Positions 24,568-35,642 of a DNA stretch of 64,000 nucleotides are shown in pieces (the first letter of the stretch is position 1; the number at the start of each line of letters is the position of its first letter). The translations under genes were made by a program, and so were the position numbers. The stretch is from Oxalobacteraceae bacterium (GTDB lineage: Bacteria; Pseudomonadota; Gammaproteobacteria; Burkholderiales; Burkholderiaceae_D): assembly GCA_025352145.1 (NCBI GenBank), contig JANXTY010000030.1:186001-250000 (forward strand), given 5' to 3'. The notes under the pieces are model-generated. The model saw nothing but the letters and a program-made list of their open reading frames with translations, made no database searches and was not told where the DNA came from.

Positions 24568-25776
24568 TTATAGCCAGTACTTGTTCGAATAATTCTCGCT
24601 CATTGTCCGAGCTAGTGCCGCGCGTGCTATTTGGCGGCCCCATTTGAATTCTTTGAACAGCACTATGAAGCGCCATAAATCTCGCATTACCAGCCTGCGT
24701 TCACGCCAACTCAATTGCATCAATGCTGCAGGGAAGTCGGCTTCGTGCGGCCGGGCGAAGGCTATCTTGAGCGGGTTCCATTGATCGGTGGTTCGCCGTA
24801 CTTCAGAGGCGATCATTTTGCGATACAACTCTTGCACCGGTCGATTGCGTAAGCGTGCTTCGACAATGGCTTCACCCGCAATCGCACCTGAATGCAGCGC
24901 GCAACTCATGCCTTCGCCGATCATATTCAGAAAACCGGATGCCTGGCCGGTCACGAGCACATTCCCTTTGCCAAACACGTAGCGATTAATGAGCGAGGGG
25001 CCGAAGTTCTCGGCACAGCCTTCATCGGTGGTGTAAGGATCGAGTACCACGCCATGTTTTTCTTCGAGATAACGCACCACGTTTTTATGTCGGGTATCGA
25101 ACTTGTCGCCGCGCTTGAATCCTACTCCAACGATCTGTTGGCCATCACGCGCATGGCTCCAGGTGTAGTGGCCCAGCTCGGGATGAAACCAGAAATGGAA
25201 GTATTCGTGATCAAGCGGACAGGCGATGATATTGTGAAATTTCTGACCGACCACAAACCACGGGATTTGCTGCGGATAGTCGGGATAAATGGCCCGTGTT
25301 ACGAGAGAAGTAGGGCCATCGGCGCCAATCAGATGACGGGCGCGGTACTGTATCTCTTCACCCTGTCGGCGTGCATTCACAATAACGTGGTCATCGTGAT
25401 CGGTTAAGCCCGAAAACGATGTTTGGTCGTGCACCTGAGCACCGCTACGCTGAATCGCCCAATAATCAGAATATTTACGGTGCAGATGCGGGGTGCTGCC
25501 GCCGAAAAAATCCATGCTCATCGACACCATGCTGGGGAAATGAAATGTCACGCCACGGCACCAGGTTGGATCGTGCAATATTTCCGGCGGCAAAGGGCCG
25601 AAATTTTCCAGCAAAAAACGATGCCCGCGCGGTGACAAAATACCGCTACATATTTTATGGCGCGGTAATTCTTTGCGCTCCAGAATGACTGTTTCCAGGC
25701 CGGAATCGGTGAGTCGTTTGGCAGCAGCAGCAGCAGCCAAACTGGCACCAACAATAATGACATCAACTGAACGCAT
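24568..25776 (-). CDS. Geranylgeranyl-reductase-like FAD-dependent oxidoreductase
   Basis: 402 residues of the GGR/p-hydroxybenzoate-hydroxylase fold: an N-terminal FAD-binding strand MRSVDVIIVGASL, VILERKELPRHKICSGIL, ARHLIGADGPTSLVTR (the second conserved segment) and KGNVLVTGQASGFLNMIGEG near residue 270. The first nucleotide-binding loop is odd: GASLAAAAAA replaces the usual GxGxxG, with a run of Ala encoded by a GCT/GCA triplet repeat. GGR-type enzymes reduce isoprenoid double bonds or act as monooxygenases. It is the third gene of a minus-strand operon after an FAD oxidase and an Fe-S protein, 23 bases after the latter. The substrate is unknown. Confidence 0.82.
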   Translation of the reverse strand: MRSVDVIIVGASLAAAAAAKRLTDSGLETVILERKELPRHKICSGILSPRGHRFLLENFGPLPPEILHDPTWCRGVTFHFPSMVSMSMDFFGGSTPHLHRKYSDYWAIQRSGAQVHDQTSFSGLTDHDDHVIVNARRQGEEIQYRARHLIGADGPTSLVTRAIYPDYPQQIPWFVVGQKFHNIIACPLDHEYFHFWFHPELGHYTWSHARDGQQIVGVGFKRGDKFDTRHKNVVRYLEEKHGVVLDPYTTDEGCAENFGPSLINRYVFGKGNVLVTGQASGFLNMIGEGMSCALHSGAIAGEAIVEARLRNRPVQELYRKMIASEVRRTTDQWNPLKIAFARPHEADFPAALMQLSWRERRLVMRDLWRFIVLFKEFKWGRQIARAALARTMSENYSNKYWL

Positions 25777-25799
25777 GGGTTATCTTTGGGGTGAGTTTT

Positions 25800-26777
25800 T
25801 TAGCGGGAAATCAGTTGAGACAGATGCAAGACGGGCTTGTCCGTGATTGCCTGAAACACAGCAATGTCACTTGCATCTTCCACCACGATGCGCAAAAAAT
25901 CGTGTCCTTCCAGCATCCATCGTGCTTGATTCTGCGGGTTGACCAGATTCATTCCCAGCAAATCCGGCAAGCTGCCGGCGGTGGTCGGTATTGCCAGCCG
26001 CTGAAGATCCATGTTCATCGCACAACCGTGCGCGAGGCGCAAGGCATCATAATAGTTTACCAGCCGCTCACGATCAGCATGATAGGCACGCGGCTCGATC
26101 ATATAAAAGTCGGTGGCGCGCAATTGTGTGCGGACTACATCGAGAGAACTTGCGGCAACCCCGATGCTTTCAATATTCTTTCCCGGCAGCCATGATCGCA
26201 GTGCACGCAACAAAATGCCATCTCCCACAATAAGCCGCTTCGCTACACGTAAAGGTGTCAGAAAACGCAGTCGGCGTTCGTCGGAAATAGGAGCGCCTGC
26301 TTCCAGCGCCCACGCAATGTCCGTGCCGATATCCACAGCAAACTGCGCCTTGGCGCTGCCGCCAAATAATTGCACCACGTGTTCGCGCAATATCGCATCG
26401 GCAGACAATACGCGATCCGGCACAATCAATACTGCTGCAGTGCGCTGAGCACCTTCTTCTGTAGCAGGTATCGGGGTGTGAACAGATACGATGGAGACGG
26501 GCAGCGCACGTCCAAGCATCGTACGCAAACCGAGGACCATACTAATCAAGTCGATCTCCTCGGGACAAGCCGGTTCGCACGCGCCACACAACGTGCAACT
26601 ATCAATCGATGCCACCAGATCTTGCGCGCTCGCACCATGCTGCAAGGCTTTGGCGCGCCCATGCGGCGTGAAACGAATGTCGCGGCTAGCATGCCACACC
26701 GGGCAAGCCAGCAAGCACAGGCTGCAACCTGAACAGGCTGCATAGCCTTGATAGTGGGAAGAGTCGCGCGCTTTCAA
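25800..26777 (-). CDS. Two-cluster 4Fe-4S protein
   Basis: 325 residues. Two ferredoxin-type cysteine sets are visible: CSGCSLCLLACP near residues 15-26 and CTLCGACEPACP near residues 61-72, each CxxCxxCxxxCP, so two [4Fe-4S] clusters are expected. The remaining 250 residues have no recognised motif and do not show the CCG repeats of GlcF/LutA-type proteins. The protein probably relays electrons between the FAD oxidase upstream (four-base overlap) and an acceptor or the flavoprotein downstream. Cytoplasmic, no signal peptide. Confidence 0.85.
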   Translation of the reverse strand: MKARDSSHYQGYAACSGCSLCLLACPVWHASRDIRFTPHGRAKALQHGASAQDLVASIDSCTLCGACEPACPEEIDLISMVLGLRTMLGRALPVSIVSVHTPIPATEEGAQRTAAVLIVPDRVLSADAILREHVVQLFGGSAKAQFAVDIGTDIAWALEAGAPISDERRLRFLTPLRVAKRLIVGDGILLRALRSWLPGKNIESIGVAASSLDVVRTQLRATDFYMIEPRAYHADRERLVNYYDALRLAHGCAMNMDLQRLAIPTTAGSLPDLLGMNLVNPQNQARWMLEGHDFLRIVVEDASDIAVFQAITDKPVLHLSQLISR

Positions 26778-28360
26778 AATAGGACATTCCGGTTAAGGAT
26801 CATTGCTGGATCCGCTTTACGTTTCGCCGCCAGATGCTTATCGACCACCGCATCACCAAACACACGCCGGATATAGCCTTTCATCATGCCGCCGAAACGG
26901 TAATAACTCGTTCCAATCTCCACCCCAATATCATAGATGTCGTTCTTGAAGGATTGCAGCCGGTCGCGGCTATAGATGGTATTGCCGAGCATAGGTTCGA
27001 ATTCGCAACCATAAGCGCGCTCGTTGGCATCAGGCGGAATGCAGGACATCTCGTAATGCGGCTGATGATCGGTACGCAATTTGATGCCGACGCAGTACAG
27101 CGTGTAATGTTTGAAATATGTTTTGCACACGGCATTGCCGCGCAATACCGCCTCAATAAATTTTTCTTCCGATGTCGCCAGATCGGGAATAACCATTTGG
27201 CGTCCGCCCCAAAACTTCCATACCGCTCTTGAGAATACGACAGTGCGATCGACAATTTTTCCGTCTCGCATGTGTTCAGGACGACGAAATTCAGGAAATA
27301 ATTGACGCTTGCGCTCATAGAGCCAAAGCGCCTCGCGTATACGCCAAGGACGCAATGCAAAACTGCACCCCATACGCAGCGCAAATACGGTTTCGCTATG
27401 CCCGCGCAGCCGTTTACGCCATTGCGCCATAAAAGCTGCCTCGCGTTCATCGGAATCAAAAGCCACCAGCAAATTCACCACCTGATCCATCATCGTCAAG
27501 ATGCCGGAGTAATCGGAAGCATCGTTACGGTCGAGTAGTTGTAGATCTTCTAGGGCTGTGCGCAGTGAGGTGTAGTAAAAATAATGCATGGACAGTGGCG
27601 TGAATGGGCGTATCTTGAGCGTGGCTTCGGTGATTACGCCAAACTGCCCATAGCCTAGAATGACGCGCTGAAATAGCTCGACATTTTCCTGATCGGAACA
27701 CTCAACGATTTCCCCTGTGGGGGTCACCACTTGCAAGGCCAGTGCCTGATCAGCGCTACAACCTAAGCGCGGGGAATTGACATCGATGCCACCCACGCCC
27801 AAAGTGCCGCCCACCGATGAGGTGAGGTTAAGGGGCGCCGATAGATAATCCATTTTTTGTCGCCGCAATACTTCCGCGAGGCTATGCCAAAAAATGCCTG
27901 CTTGAGTGCGTACCGTGCGCTGATCTTTATCGACGCCAAGCACCTGGCTCATACCTGTCATGTCGAGCAGCACACCACCAAAAGCGACCGATTCTCCTTC
28001 TGTGGTCAGCCCACCTCCGCGTACTGTTACCGGGACTTGATGCGCCTGTGCTGCCTTAAGAAGTTCTGCGATCTGCATTGCACTACGGGCAATTACAACG
28101 CCGTGCGGCATGCCAAACGCCATGCCCCCCGCATCAGTGGCAAAAGTACCGCCTACCGTTCGGTGTTCAAGCACCTCAATTCCGACTAATCGTAGGGCCT
28201 CGGAAAATGTCGTCCAGCCTGCACCGTCCCAACGTTTCGGATTAGTCTGCTGACGCGTGATCCCCTGCAATGCGTCTGGCGCGACCGGGTCGTGCGGAAT
28301 AAAACCAGGTTCTATGATAGGGATGCGCAATCCATTACTCCTGCTTAACCAGGACTTCAT
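26774..28360 (-). CDS. FAD-binding oxidase of the glycolate/D-lactate dehydrogenase (PCMH) type
   Basis: 528 residues. The FAD-binding PCMH domain spans about 80-260, with VPVTVRGGGLTTEGESVAFG, VRTQAGIFWHSLAEVL and NLTSSVGGTLGVGGIDVNSP. The C-terminal region ends in ADPAMILNRNVLF, like the DPxxILNPG ending of the family. Such enzymes oxidise hydroxy acids, sugars or alcohols and pass electrons on. It is the first gene of a three-gene minus-strand operon (ATGA-type overlap with the Fe-S gene). The substrate cannot be deduced. Known GlcDEF and Lut/Lld operons have a different partner set. Confidence 0.85.
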   Translation of the reverse strand: MKSWLSRSNGLRIPIIEPGFIPHDPVAPDALQGITRQQTNPKRWDGAGWTTFSEALRLVGIEVLEHRTVGGTFATDAGGMAFGMPHGVVIARSAMQIAELLKAAQAHQVPVTVRGGGLTTEGESVAFGGVLLDMTGMSQVLGVDKDQRTVRTQAGIFWHSLAEVLRRQKMDYLSAPLNLTSSVGGTLGVGGIDVNSPRLGCSADQALALQVVTPTGEIVECSDQENVELFQRVILGYGQFGVITEATLKIRPFTPLSMHYFYYTSLRTALEDLQLLDRNDASDYSGILTMMDQVVNLLVAFDSDEREAAFMAQWRKRLRGHSETVFALRMGCSFALRPWRIREALWLYERKRQLFPEFRRPEHMRDGKIVDRTVVFSRAVWKFWGGRQMVIPDLATSEEKFIEAVLRGNAVCKTYFKHYTLYCVGIKLRTDHQPHYEMSCIPPDANERAYGCEFEPMLGNTIYSRDRLQSFKNDIYDIGVEIGTSYYRFGGMMKGYIRRVFGDAVVDKHLAAKRKADPAMILNRNVLF

Positions 28361-28408
28361 TCATGACTCAAGCAGGCTCGAGCGACACACTGAAAACGCT
28401 GGTTCCGA

Positions 28409-28443
28409 AAAATAAAAAAGCCAATGAATCCATGTTCATTGGC
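28409..28443 (-). terminator. Intrinsic terminator of the GST gene
   Basis: Perfect nine-base stem GCCAATGAA (28420-28428) / TTCATTGGC (28435-28443) with a six-base loop. On the minus strand it is followed by a T-rich run (complement of 28410-28419), correct for ending the gst transcript. Confidence 0.85.
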
Positions 28444-28467
28444 TCTTTCTCTCAACATCGAATCACA

Positions 28468-29076
28468 TTACTGCGGCACAGTTTCCTTAAACGAGGGACG
28501 CTGCGACAAATTATCAAATAGCTTGGCAAGGTTGGGATACTCCGTGCGCCAATCAATGTCAGGAAAGCGGAAGGCCAGCCAACCGAGGGCGCAACCTACG
28601 GCTGCATCAGCCAGGGTGTATTGATTACCGGTACAAAAGGGAGTATCTGCCAAGCCACTGGACATGGCTTTCAAACCCGCATGTACCTTGCGCATCTGGC
28701 GGTCGATCCACGCTTGACTCTGGAGTTGGACCGGACGCTGCGTTTTTTCCAACCGTATCAAAATGGCGGCATCCAGAATGCCATCAGCCAATGCTTCCCA
28801 ACATTTTACCTCGGCGCGTTCCCGGCCATTGGTTGGCAACAGTTTGCCAACAGGGGTCAGCGTATCAAGATATTCAACAATCACGTGTGAATCGAACATC
28901 GCGCCGCCATCGTCCATAATCAGGCAAGGGACTTTACCGAGCGGATTCGTTTCCTGAATCGTGGCATCTGCGGCCCAGACATCCTCCAGTACAAATACAT
29001 AGTCGAGTTTTTTTTCCGCCATGACAATGCGGACTTTACGCACAAAGGGACTGGGGAGGGAGCCGATAAGTTTCAT
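28468..29076 (-). CDS. Glutathione S-transferase family protein
   Basis: 202 residues from the ATG complementary to 29074-29076, giving the normal start MKLIGSLPSPFVRKVRIVM; ten more in-frame residues upstream are unlikely. The thioredoxin-like N-terminal domain has SPSPFVRKV-type contact residues and NPLGKVPCLIMDDG with the cis-Pro of the glutathione site. The helical C-terminal domain has YTLADAAVGCALGWLAFRF with the conserved Asp. It probably conjugates or reduces electrophiles with glutathione in the cytoplasm. A single gene, ended by a clear terminator and divergent from purB. Confidence 0.9.
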   Translation of the reverse strand: MKLIGSLPSPFVRKVRIVMAEKKLDYVFVLEDVWAADATIQETNPLGKVPCLIMDDGGAMFDSHVIVEYLDTLTPVGKLLPTNGRERAEVKCWEALADGILDAAILIRLEKTQRPVQLQSQAWIDRQMRKVHAGLKAMSSGLADTPFCTGNQYTLADAAVGCALGWLAFRFPDIDWRTEYPNLAKLFDNLSQRPSFKETVPQ

Positions 29077-29183
29077 GGATGCTTTGCAATTTAAAATTTG
29101 GTGCAATTATAGCACTAGGGGAACGCCATCGATTCGGCCCGTATTCCAATGGAAGTAGCTAGATGCGAATAGCGCATTTGTGA

Positions 29184-30650
<1,467 letters not shown>

Positions 30651-30765
30651 ACCTGGGGGAGGATAAGTCCTTGGTTACCACCTCTTCCTAACGAATCGCA
30701 TTCCAAGCGAGCGCCGATTTTTTTTGTTATATTGACGTCGATTAACTTTATAGGCAAACCGAGCC

Positions 30766-31290
30766 ATGTTACGTTATACAAAAACTGCGATGGCCCTGCA
30801 TTGGCTGACCGCCCTCATGATCATCGCTGCGTTTGCATTGGGCTTCAACATGGTCGATATTCCAGGCATTACACCGACCAAGCTTAAATATTTCTCCTGG
30901 CATAAGTGGCTCGGCCTTACTATTTTGGGTGTTGCCTGCCTACGTCTTTTATGGCGTATGACTCACTTTGCACCGCCCTATCCGTCGAGCATGCCCCTCT
31001 GGCAGAAAAAAGCGGCGAGTGTTTTACATGGTCTGCTGTATGTGCTGATTTTTGCGATCCCCCTCTCTGGCTATTACTACACGATGGCGGCTGGGATTCC
31101 CGTGGTGTATTTTGGGGTGTTGCCGCTACCGGTACTGATGGCGCCTAATCCCGAACTCAAGCCGCTACTAAAGCAAGTACACTTCATGCTGAACATGCTG
31201 TTGCTCGGTGGCGTAGGATTGCATGTGCTTGCTGCCCTCAAACACCATTTCATTGACCGGGATGATGTGTTGAAGCGCATGCTACCCTAG
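30766..31290 (+). CDS. Cytochrome b561 family protein
   Basis: 174 residues with four hydrophobic segments: TAMALHWLTALMIIAAFALG, the region at WHKWLGLTILGVACLRLLWR, SVLHGLLYVLIFAIPLSGYY and LLLGGVGLHVLAALKHHFID. Conserved His residues in ALHWLTA, SWHKWLG, VLHGLLY and LHVLAALKHH are the expected haem b ligands of YodB/CybB-type cytochromes in the inner membrane. It moves electrons, probably from the quinol pool. Two yceI-type genes follow on the same strand, a frequent pairing. Confidence 0.92.
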   Translation: MLRYTKTAMALHWLTALMIIAAFALGFNMVDIPGITPTKLKYFSWHKWLGLTILGVACLRLLWRMTHFAPPYPSSMPLWQKKAASVLHGLLYVLIFAIPLSGYYYTMAAGIPVVYFGVLPLPVLMAPNPELKPLLKQVHFMLNMLLLGGVGLHVLAALKHHFIDRDDVLKRMLP

Positions 31291-31327
31291 TGCCCCCCAT
31301 CACCTCGTGAGCTCAACATACTTATTT

Positions 31328-31903
31328 ATGCAAATTAAAATTTCCTTGGCGCATTGCAGCATCCTGATGGCGCTTGCCGGGTTGTCTCCCTCTTTGCCTC
31401 TTCTCGCCTCTCCCCTGCTCAAAGTTGATGTTGCAAAAAGCAGCATTGGCGCAGTATTCAAACAAATGAATGTACCGGTGGAAGCGAAATTCAAAAAATT
31501 TAATGCACAAATCGAGTACAACAGCCAGAAGCCGGAAGCATCCAAAGCCAATATAGAAATCGACATCGCCAGTTTCGATCTGGGGGATGTCGATTACAAC
31601 AAGGAGGTACTCAAGCCAGAATGGTTTAATGCCTCACGCTTTCCCAAAGCTACCTTCATATCGAACGGTATGAAATTGGTTGCTGGCGGAAAACTTGATG
31701 TCAGTGGCAAACTTACTATCAAAGGAAAAACCACGGACGTCAGTTTTCCACTCATCATCAAGAAAGAGGGAAGCATGCAAATTTTTGAAGGCGCTTTACC
31801 TATTAAGCGCCTGATATTCAACATTGGCGAAGGTGACTGGAAAGACACCAGCACGGTCGCCGATGAAGTTGTAATCAAGTTCCATGTCGCACTAATACCG
31901 TAA
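31328..31903 (+). CDS. YceI family periplasmic lipid-binding protein, copy 1
   Basis: 191 residues from the ATG at 31328, which gives a clean signal peptide MQIKISLAHCSILMALAGL; an in-frame GTG at 31307 would add seven residues. The mature part has the lipocalin-like YceI pattern: KSSIGAVFKQMNVPVEAKF, ASFDLGDVDYNKEVLKPEWF and FPKATFISNGMKLV. YceI proteins bind polyisoprenoids such as ubiquinone precursors in the periplasm. It lies 37 bases after the cytochrome b561 gene and about 110 bases before a second yceI. Confidence 0.9.
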   Translation: MQIKISLAHCSILMALAGLSPSLPLLASPLLKVDVAKSSIGAVFKQMNVPVEAKFKKFNAQIEYNSQKPEASKANIEIDIASFDLGDVDYNKEVLKPEWFNASRFPKATFISNGMKLVAGGKLDVSGKLTIKGKTTDVSFPLIIKKEGSMQIFEGALPIKRLIFNIGEGDWKDTSTVADEVVIKFHVALIP

Positions 31904-32011
31904 AGAAAGCAATAAATAAGTAATAAAATAAAGTATAAGGCAGCAAATTTTTAGTCCTGCTCCTTAGTCCTAGTCTGAGCCATCATTTAAATCATAGAAA
32001 GAACGCATTCA

Positions 32012-32578
32012 ATGAAACTCACTACCCTACTTGCAATCCTGATTGCTGCACTCAGCCCCTCTGCATTCGCCCAAACTTACAATATCGACCCTAGCCACAC
32101 TTATCCAAGCTTCGAAGCCGACCATATGGGCATTTCATTTTGGCGCGGTAAATTCACTAAGACTAGTGGCGTAATCACCCTCGATCGCGTTGCTAAAACG
32201 GGCACCGTTGATGTCACAATCGATGCTAGCTCGATCGATTTCGGCCATCCAAAAATGTCAGAGCACGCAAAATCGCCGGACATGTTCAACGTGCAAAAAT
32301 TCCCAGCCATCACGTATAAAAGCACTGCGATCAAATTCAGTGGCGATACGCCAGTCGCAGTCGAAGGAGAGATGACCATGCTTGGTGTGACCAAGCCACT
32401 GACTCTCCTGATCAATAAATTTAAATGTATTCAACATCCGATGTATAAACGTGAAGTTTGTGGCGCAGATGCATCAGCCGAATTCAAACGCAGCGATTTT
32501 GGCTTGAATATTGGTTTGCCCAGGATGATGCCGGAAGTAAAGCTGTCGATCCAAGTAGAAGCATTGAAGGCAGAGTAA
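32012..32578 (+). CDS. yceI: YceI family periplasmic lipid-binding protein, copy 2
   Basis: 188 residues. Signal peptide [20 protein letters not shown], then the typical [19 protein letters not shown], a FDFGHPK-like core [15 protein letters not shown], and [19 protein letters not shown]. The C-terminal [13 protein letters not shown] is the family signature. It is the canonical member, and probably binds an isoprenoid quinone-like lipid in the periplasm. Same strand as cytochrome b561 and YceI copy 1; convergent with purM. Confidence 0.93.
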   Translation: MKLTTLLAILIAALSPSAFAQTYNIDPSHTYPSFEADHMGISFWRGKFTKTSGVITLDRVAKTGTVDVTIDASSIDFGHPKMSEHAKSPDMFNVQKFPAITYKSTAIKFSGDTPVAVEGEMTMLGVTKPLTLLINKFKCIQHPMYKREVCGADASAEFKRSDFGLNIGLPRMMPEVKLSIQVEALKAE

Positions 32579-32679
32579 AGAGTTCCTCATGACCAGTGGT
32601 GTTTTCTGTGATGGACAGACGCCACTGGATTGCACTTCAGCTTCAATCTGCAACAAAATACGCGTGCCTTTGCTTCAAT

Positions 32680-33723
32680 TTATATCACTATCGTTTGTGG
32701 TTCGTTTCCAGAGCGCTCCCTGATTTGGCCGATACGACTCACTGTTTCGCCTGCAGCGACCAGCTGGGCGAAAGCCGCGTCTGCATTTTCTTGTGACACG
32801 ATCACGATCATACCGATGCCACAATTAAATACGCGATGCATCTCAGCGTTGGCGATGCCACCGTGCTGCTGCAACCAGGTAAACAAGGGCGGCATATTCC
32901 AGCACTGATGATCCAGTATTGCGGTCAAATTCTTTTGTAGGACGCGCGGTACATTTTCTACTAGTCCACCGCCGGTGATGTGAACCATGCCTTTAACTTC
33001 CATGTATTCCATCAAAGCCAATAAGGGTTTGACGTAGATACGGGTCGGCTCCATTAATACGTCCGCTAGTTTGCGGCCATGAAAATCGGCATCCAGATTC
33101 GGCTTGGCTACTTCCAGAATTTTACGCACCAGCGAATAGCCATTGGAATGAATGCCTGACGAAGCCAGGCCCAGCACCACATCGCCCGGCACAATCTTGC
33201 TGCCATCGATGATTTTCGATTTTTCGACAGCGCCGACGGCAAAACCGGCCAAATCATATTCGCCAGCGGGGTACATACTCGGCATTTCGGCAGTTTCGCC
33301 GCCAATCAAGGCACACCCAGCCAACTCACAGCCTTTAGCAACACCTTTAATCACGTCGGTGGCCGTGGGCACATCTAATTTTCCGCAGGCGAAATAATCA
33401 AGGAAAAATAAGGGCTCGGCTCCTTGCACCAGAATATCGTTGACACTCATGGCGACCAAATCAATACCGACGGTATCGTGACGATTGAGTTGAAACGCGA
33501 GCTTGAGTTTGGTACCGACACCATCGGTACCGGAGACGAGTACCGGCTCTTTATATTTTTTGCTAATCTCAAATAAACCGCCAAAGCCGCCAATGCTCCC
33601 CATAACGCCTTCCCGCATGGTGCGCTTGCAAAACGGTTTGATCGCTTCGACCAGGGCATCTCCGGCGTCGATATCGACCCCAGCGTCACGGTAGGAAAGG
33701 GAAACATGGGAAGATGGAGTCAT
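32680..33723 (-). CDS. purM: Phosphoribosylformylglycinamidine cyclo-ligase (AIR synthetase)
   Basis: 347 residues from the ATG complementary to 33721-33723 ([20 protein letters not shown], the normal PurM start); 21 further in-frame residues upstream are unlikely. It closes the imidazole ring of AIR using ATP. Visible motifs: [44 protein letters not shown] and [19 protein letters not shown], all conserved in the family. It is divergent from perM with about 117 bases between, a conserved betaproteobacterial arrangement. Confidence 0.97.
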   Translation of the reverse strand: MTPSSHVSLSYRDAGVDIDAGDALVEAIKPFCKRTMREGVMGSIGGFGGLFEISKKYKEPVLVSGTDGVGTKLKLAFQLNRHDTVGIDLVAMSVNDILVQGAEPLFFLDYFACGKLDVPTATDVIKGVAKGCELAGCALIGGETAEMPSMYPAGEYDLAGFAVGAVEKSKIIDGSKIVPGDVVLGLASSGIHSNGYSLVRKILEVAKPNLDADFHGRKLADVLMEPTRIYVKPLLALMEYMEVKGMVHITGGGLVENVPRVLQKNLTAILDHQCWNMPPLFTWLQQHGGIANAEMHRVFNCGIGMIVIVSQENADAAFAQLVAAGETVSRIGQIRERSGNEPQTIVI

Positions 33724-33840
33724 GATGTGATTGGCTGCGCAGGCGGTAAGGTAAAATAGGGGTTCGGACAAATTACTGCCGGACAAAGCGCTATTGTATC
33801 AAATCACCCCCTCAATCCGACCAGAACTCGCCTCAAGATC

Positions 33841-34926
33841 ATGGCATTCCCGCTCACCTTAGAACAAAAACAAACAGCGCTGTGGTTGGGACTTTGGTTT
33901 GTCCTGATATTGATCCTGTTCCTTCTCGGCCCTATTCTGACGCCATTTATTGCGGCAACCATTTTTGCTTATGTACTCAATCCAGGGGTTGATCGGCTCG
34001 CCGCCATACGTATTAGAAAGTTCTGCATGCCCCGCTCGCTTGCGGTGGTGGTCGTCATGCTATTTCTGTTCGCTGCAGGACTAGGATTAATATTGATCGT
34101 CGTGCCAGTGCTCCAGATCGAAGTGCCCTTGCTACAGGATCAGATTCCGATTTTTTTAGCCAGGCTGGATGGATTGCTTTGGCCCAAGTTGCGCGAACTA
34201 GGCTTAAATATCCATCTCGATAGCGTCGGCATAAAAAAAATGTTGTCGAATCAATTTGCTGTCAGCGGAGACGAAATCTGGCACGCCGTGCTGGCCTCTG
34301 TCAAAGTGGGCGGTACCGCGATTGTGGGCTGGATCGCTATTCTGGTACTGATCCCTGTGGTGCTTTTCTATCTCCTGCTCGATTGGCATGACATACTCTG
34401 CCGGTTAAAAAATGCCGTGCCGCGCCGGTGGGTTAGCAAGACCGTAGACATGGCGTATGAGGTGGATGTGCTATTGGCCCAATATCTTCGAGGTCAGTTG
34501 CTCGTCATGTTAATTCTGGCAGCCTATTACTCCATTGCTCTATCGATTGCCGGTTTTGACGTTGCTTTGCCCATTGGAATAGTGACGGGTTTGTTGGTTT
34601 TTGTGCCCTATGTCGGTTTTGGCCTAGGCTTGATCCTGGCACTCATCGCTGCAGTGTTGCAATTTACCGGATTTCAAGGGCTGGTATCAGTCGCGCTTAT
34701 TTATGGCTTCGGCCAAGTGCTGGAAGGCTTTTTCCTGACACCGCGCCTGGTCGGTGAGCGCATCGGATTGCATCCGCTCGCGGTGATTTTCGCTTTGCTC
34801 GCCTTCGCCCAATTATTCGGTTTTGTCGGGGTGTTACTGGCCTTGCCTGCATCCGCTATTTTGATGGTTGTGCTCAAACATTTGCGGCGTCTTTACCTCG
34901 ACAGTAGTTTTTATAAGAGGGGTTAG
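33841..34926 (+). CDS. AI-2E/PerM family membrane permease
   Basis: 361 residues with seven or eight hydrophobic segments, for example LGLWFVLILILFLLGPIL, SLAVVVVMLFLFAAGLGLIL and GWIAILVLIPVVLFYLLLDW. The family hallmark GIVTGLLVFVPYVGFGLGLI lies near residue 255. Family members export varied small molecules or are of unknown substrate. The gene is followed after five bases by hda and belongs to the perM-hda-HAD-pcnB-folK run. Confidence 0.92.
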   Translation: MAFPLTLEQKQTALWLGLWFVLILILFLLGPILTPFIAATIFAYVLNPGVDRLAAIRIRKFCMPRSLAVVVVMLFLFAAGLGLILIVVPVLQIEVPLLQDQIPIFLARLDGLLWPKLRELGLNIHLDSVGIKKMLSNQFAVSGDEIWHAVLASVKVGGTAIVGWIAILVLIPVVLFYLLLDWHDILCRLKNAVPRRWVSKTVDMAYEVDVLLAQYLRGQLLVMLILAAYYSIALSIAGFDVALPIGIVTGLLVFVPYVGFGLGLILALIAAVLQFTGFQGLVSVALIYGFGQVLEGFFLTPRLVGERIGLHPLAVIFALLAFAQLFGFVGVLLALPASAILMVVLKHLRRLYLDSSFYKRG

Positions 34927-34931
34927 AAATC

Positions 34932-35642
34932 GTGACCGACCTAACACCTGTAAAAGTCATGCGACAGTTGATACTCGATTTGGGCACTCCAAAGCCGCAA
35001 ACTTTAGACAGATTTGTAATTGGCAGAAATGCAGAATTAATCGCGTTGATGCGGCAATTTTCCATACGCGAAAAGCCGGCCAGGGGGGATTGCTTCGTCT
35101 ATTTGTGGGGCGAGGCAGCATCGGGGAAAAGTCATCTTCTAGAAGCACTCGCATCTATGGCACAAACACGCCTCATCTCTGCCGACGCGGAAGCAAACGC
35201 ATTTCACTACACGCATGACATTAGCCTGTATCTGCTGGACGATTGCGAAAAATTGTCTCCCGCGAGTCAAATAGAAGCCTTTAACTTATTCAATCGAATA
35301 CGCGAGAACGGCGGTTTGATGATTAGTACCGGGGCCATGCCTCCCGCACTGCTGCCGGTACGGGAAGATTTACGTACCCGCATGGGATGGGGTTTGATCT
35401 ATCAAGTGCATGGCTTAACCGATGCGGAAAAAAATACGGCCCTAACCGAAACTGCACGCGCACGTGGCTTGACGCTATCGCCCGGCGTGGTACCCTATCT
35501 GATGTCTCATTTTCAACGCGATATGCGCTCGTTATCGACGATGCTCGACGCTCTTGATCACTATTCACTGGAAACCAAGCGCCCCATCACGTTGCCGCTG
35601 CTTCACAGTTTGTTGCAAATGGAAGGCGCAATACATACATGA
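34932..35642 (+). CDS. hda: DnaA regulatory inactivator Hda
   Basis: 236 residues if started at GTG 34932 (AGGGG at 34917-34921 upstream); the ATG at 34959 gives MRQLILDLGTPKPQTLDRF, the more usual Hda start, so the true N-terminus is uncertain. A DnaA-like AAA+ domain shows LWGEAASGKSHLLEAL as Walker A and SLYLLDDCEKLSPASQIEAF as Walker B. Hda works with the DNA clamp to trigger ATP hydrolysis on DnaA and prevent re-initiation. It overlaps the HAD gene by four bases. Confidence 0.9.
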   Translation: MTDLTPVKVMRQLILDLGTPKPQTLDRFVIGRNAELIALMRQFSIREKPARGDCFVYLWGEAASGKSHLLEALASMAQTRLISADAEANAFHYTHDISLYLLDDCEKLSPASQIEAFNLFNRIRENGGLMISTGAMPPALLPVREDLRTRMGWGLIYQVHGLTDAEKNTALTETARARGLTLSPGVVPYLMSHFQRDMRSLSTMLDALDHYSLETKRPITLPLLHSLLQMEGAIHT

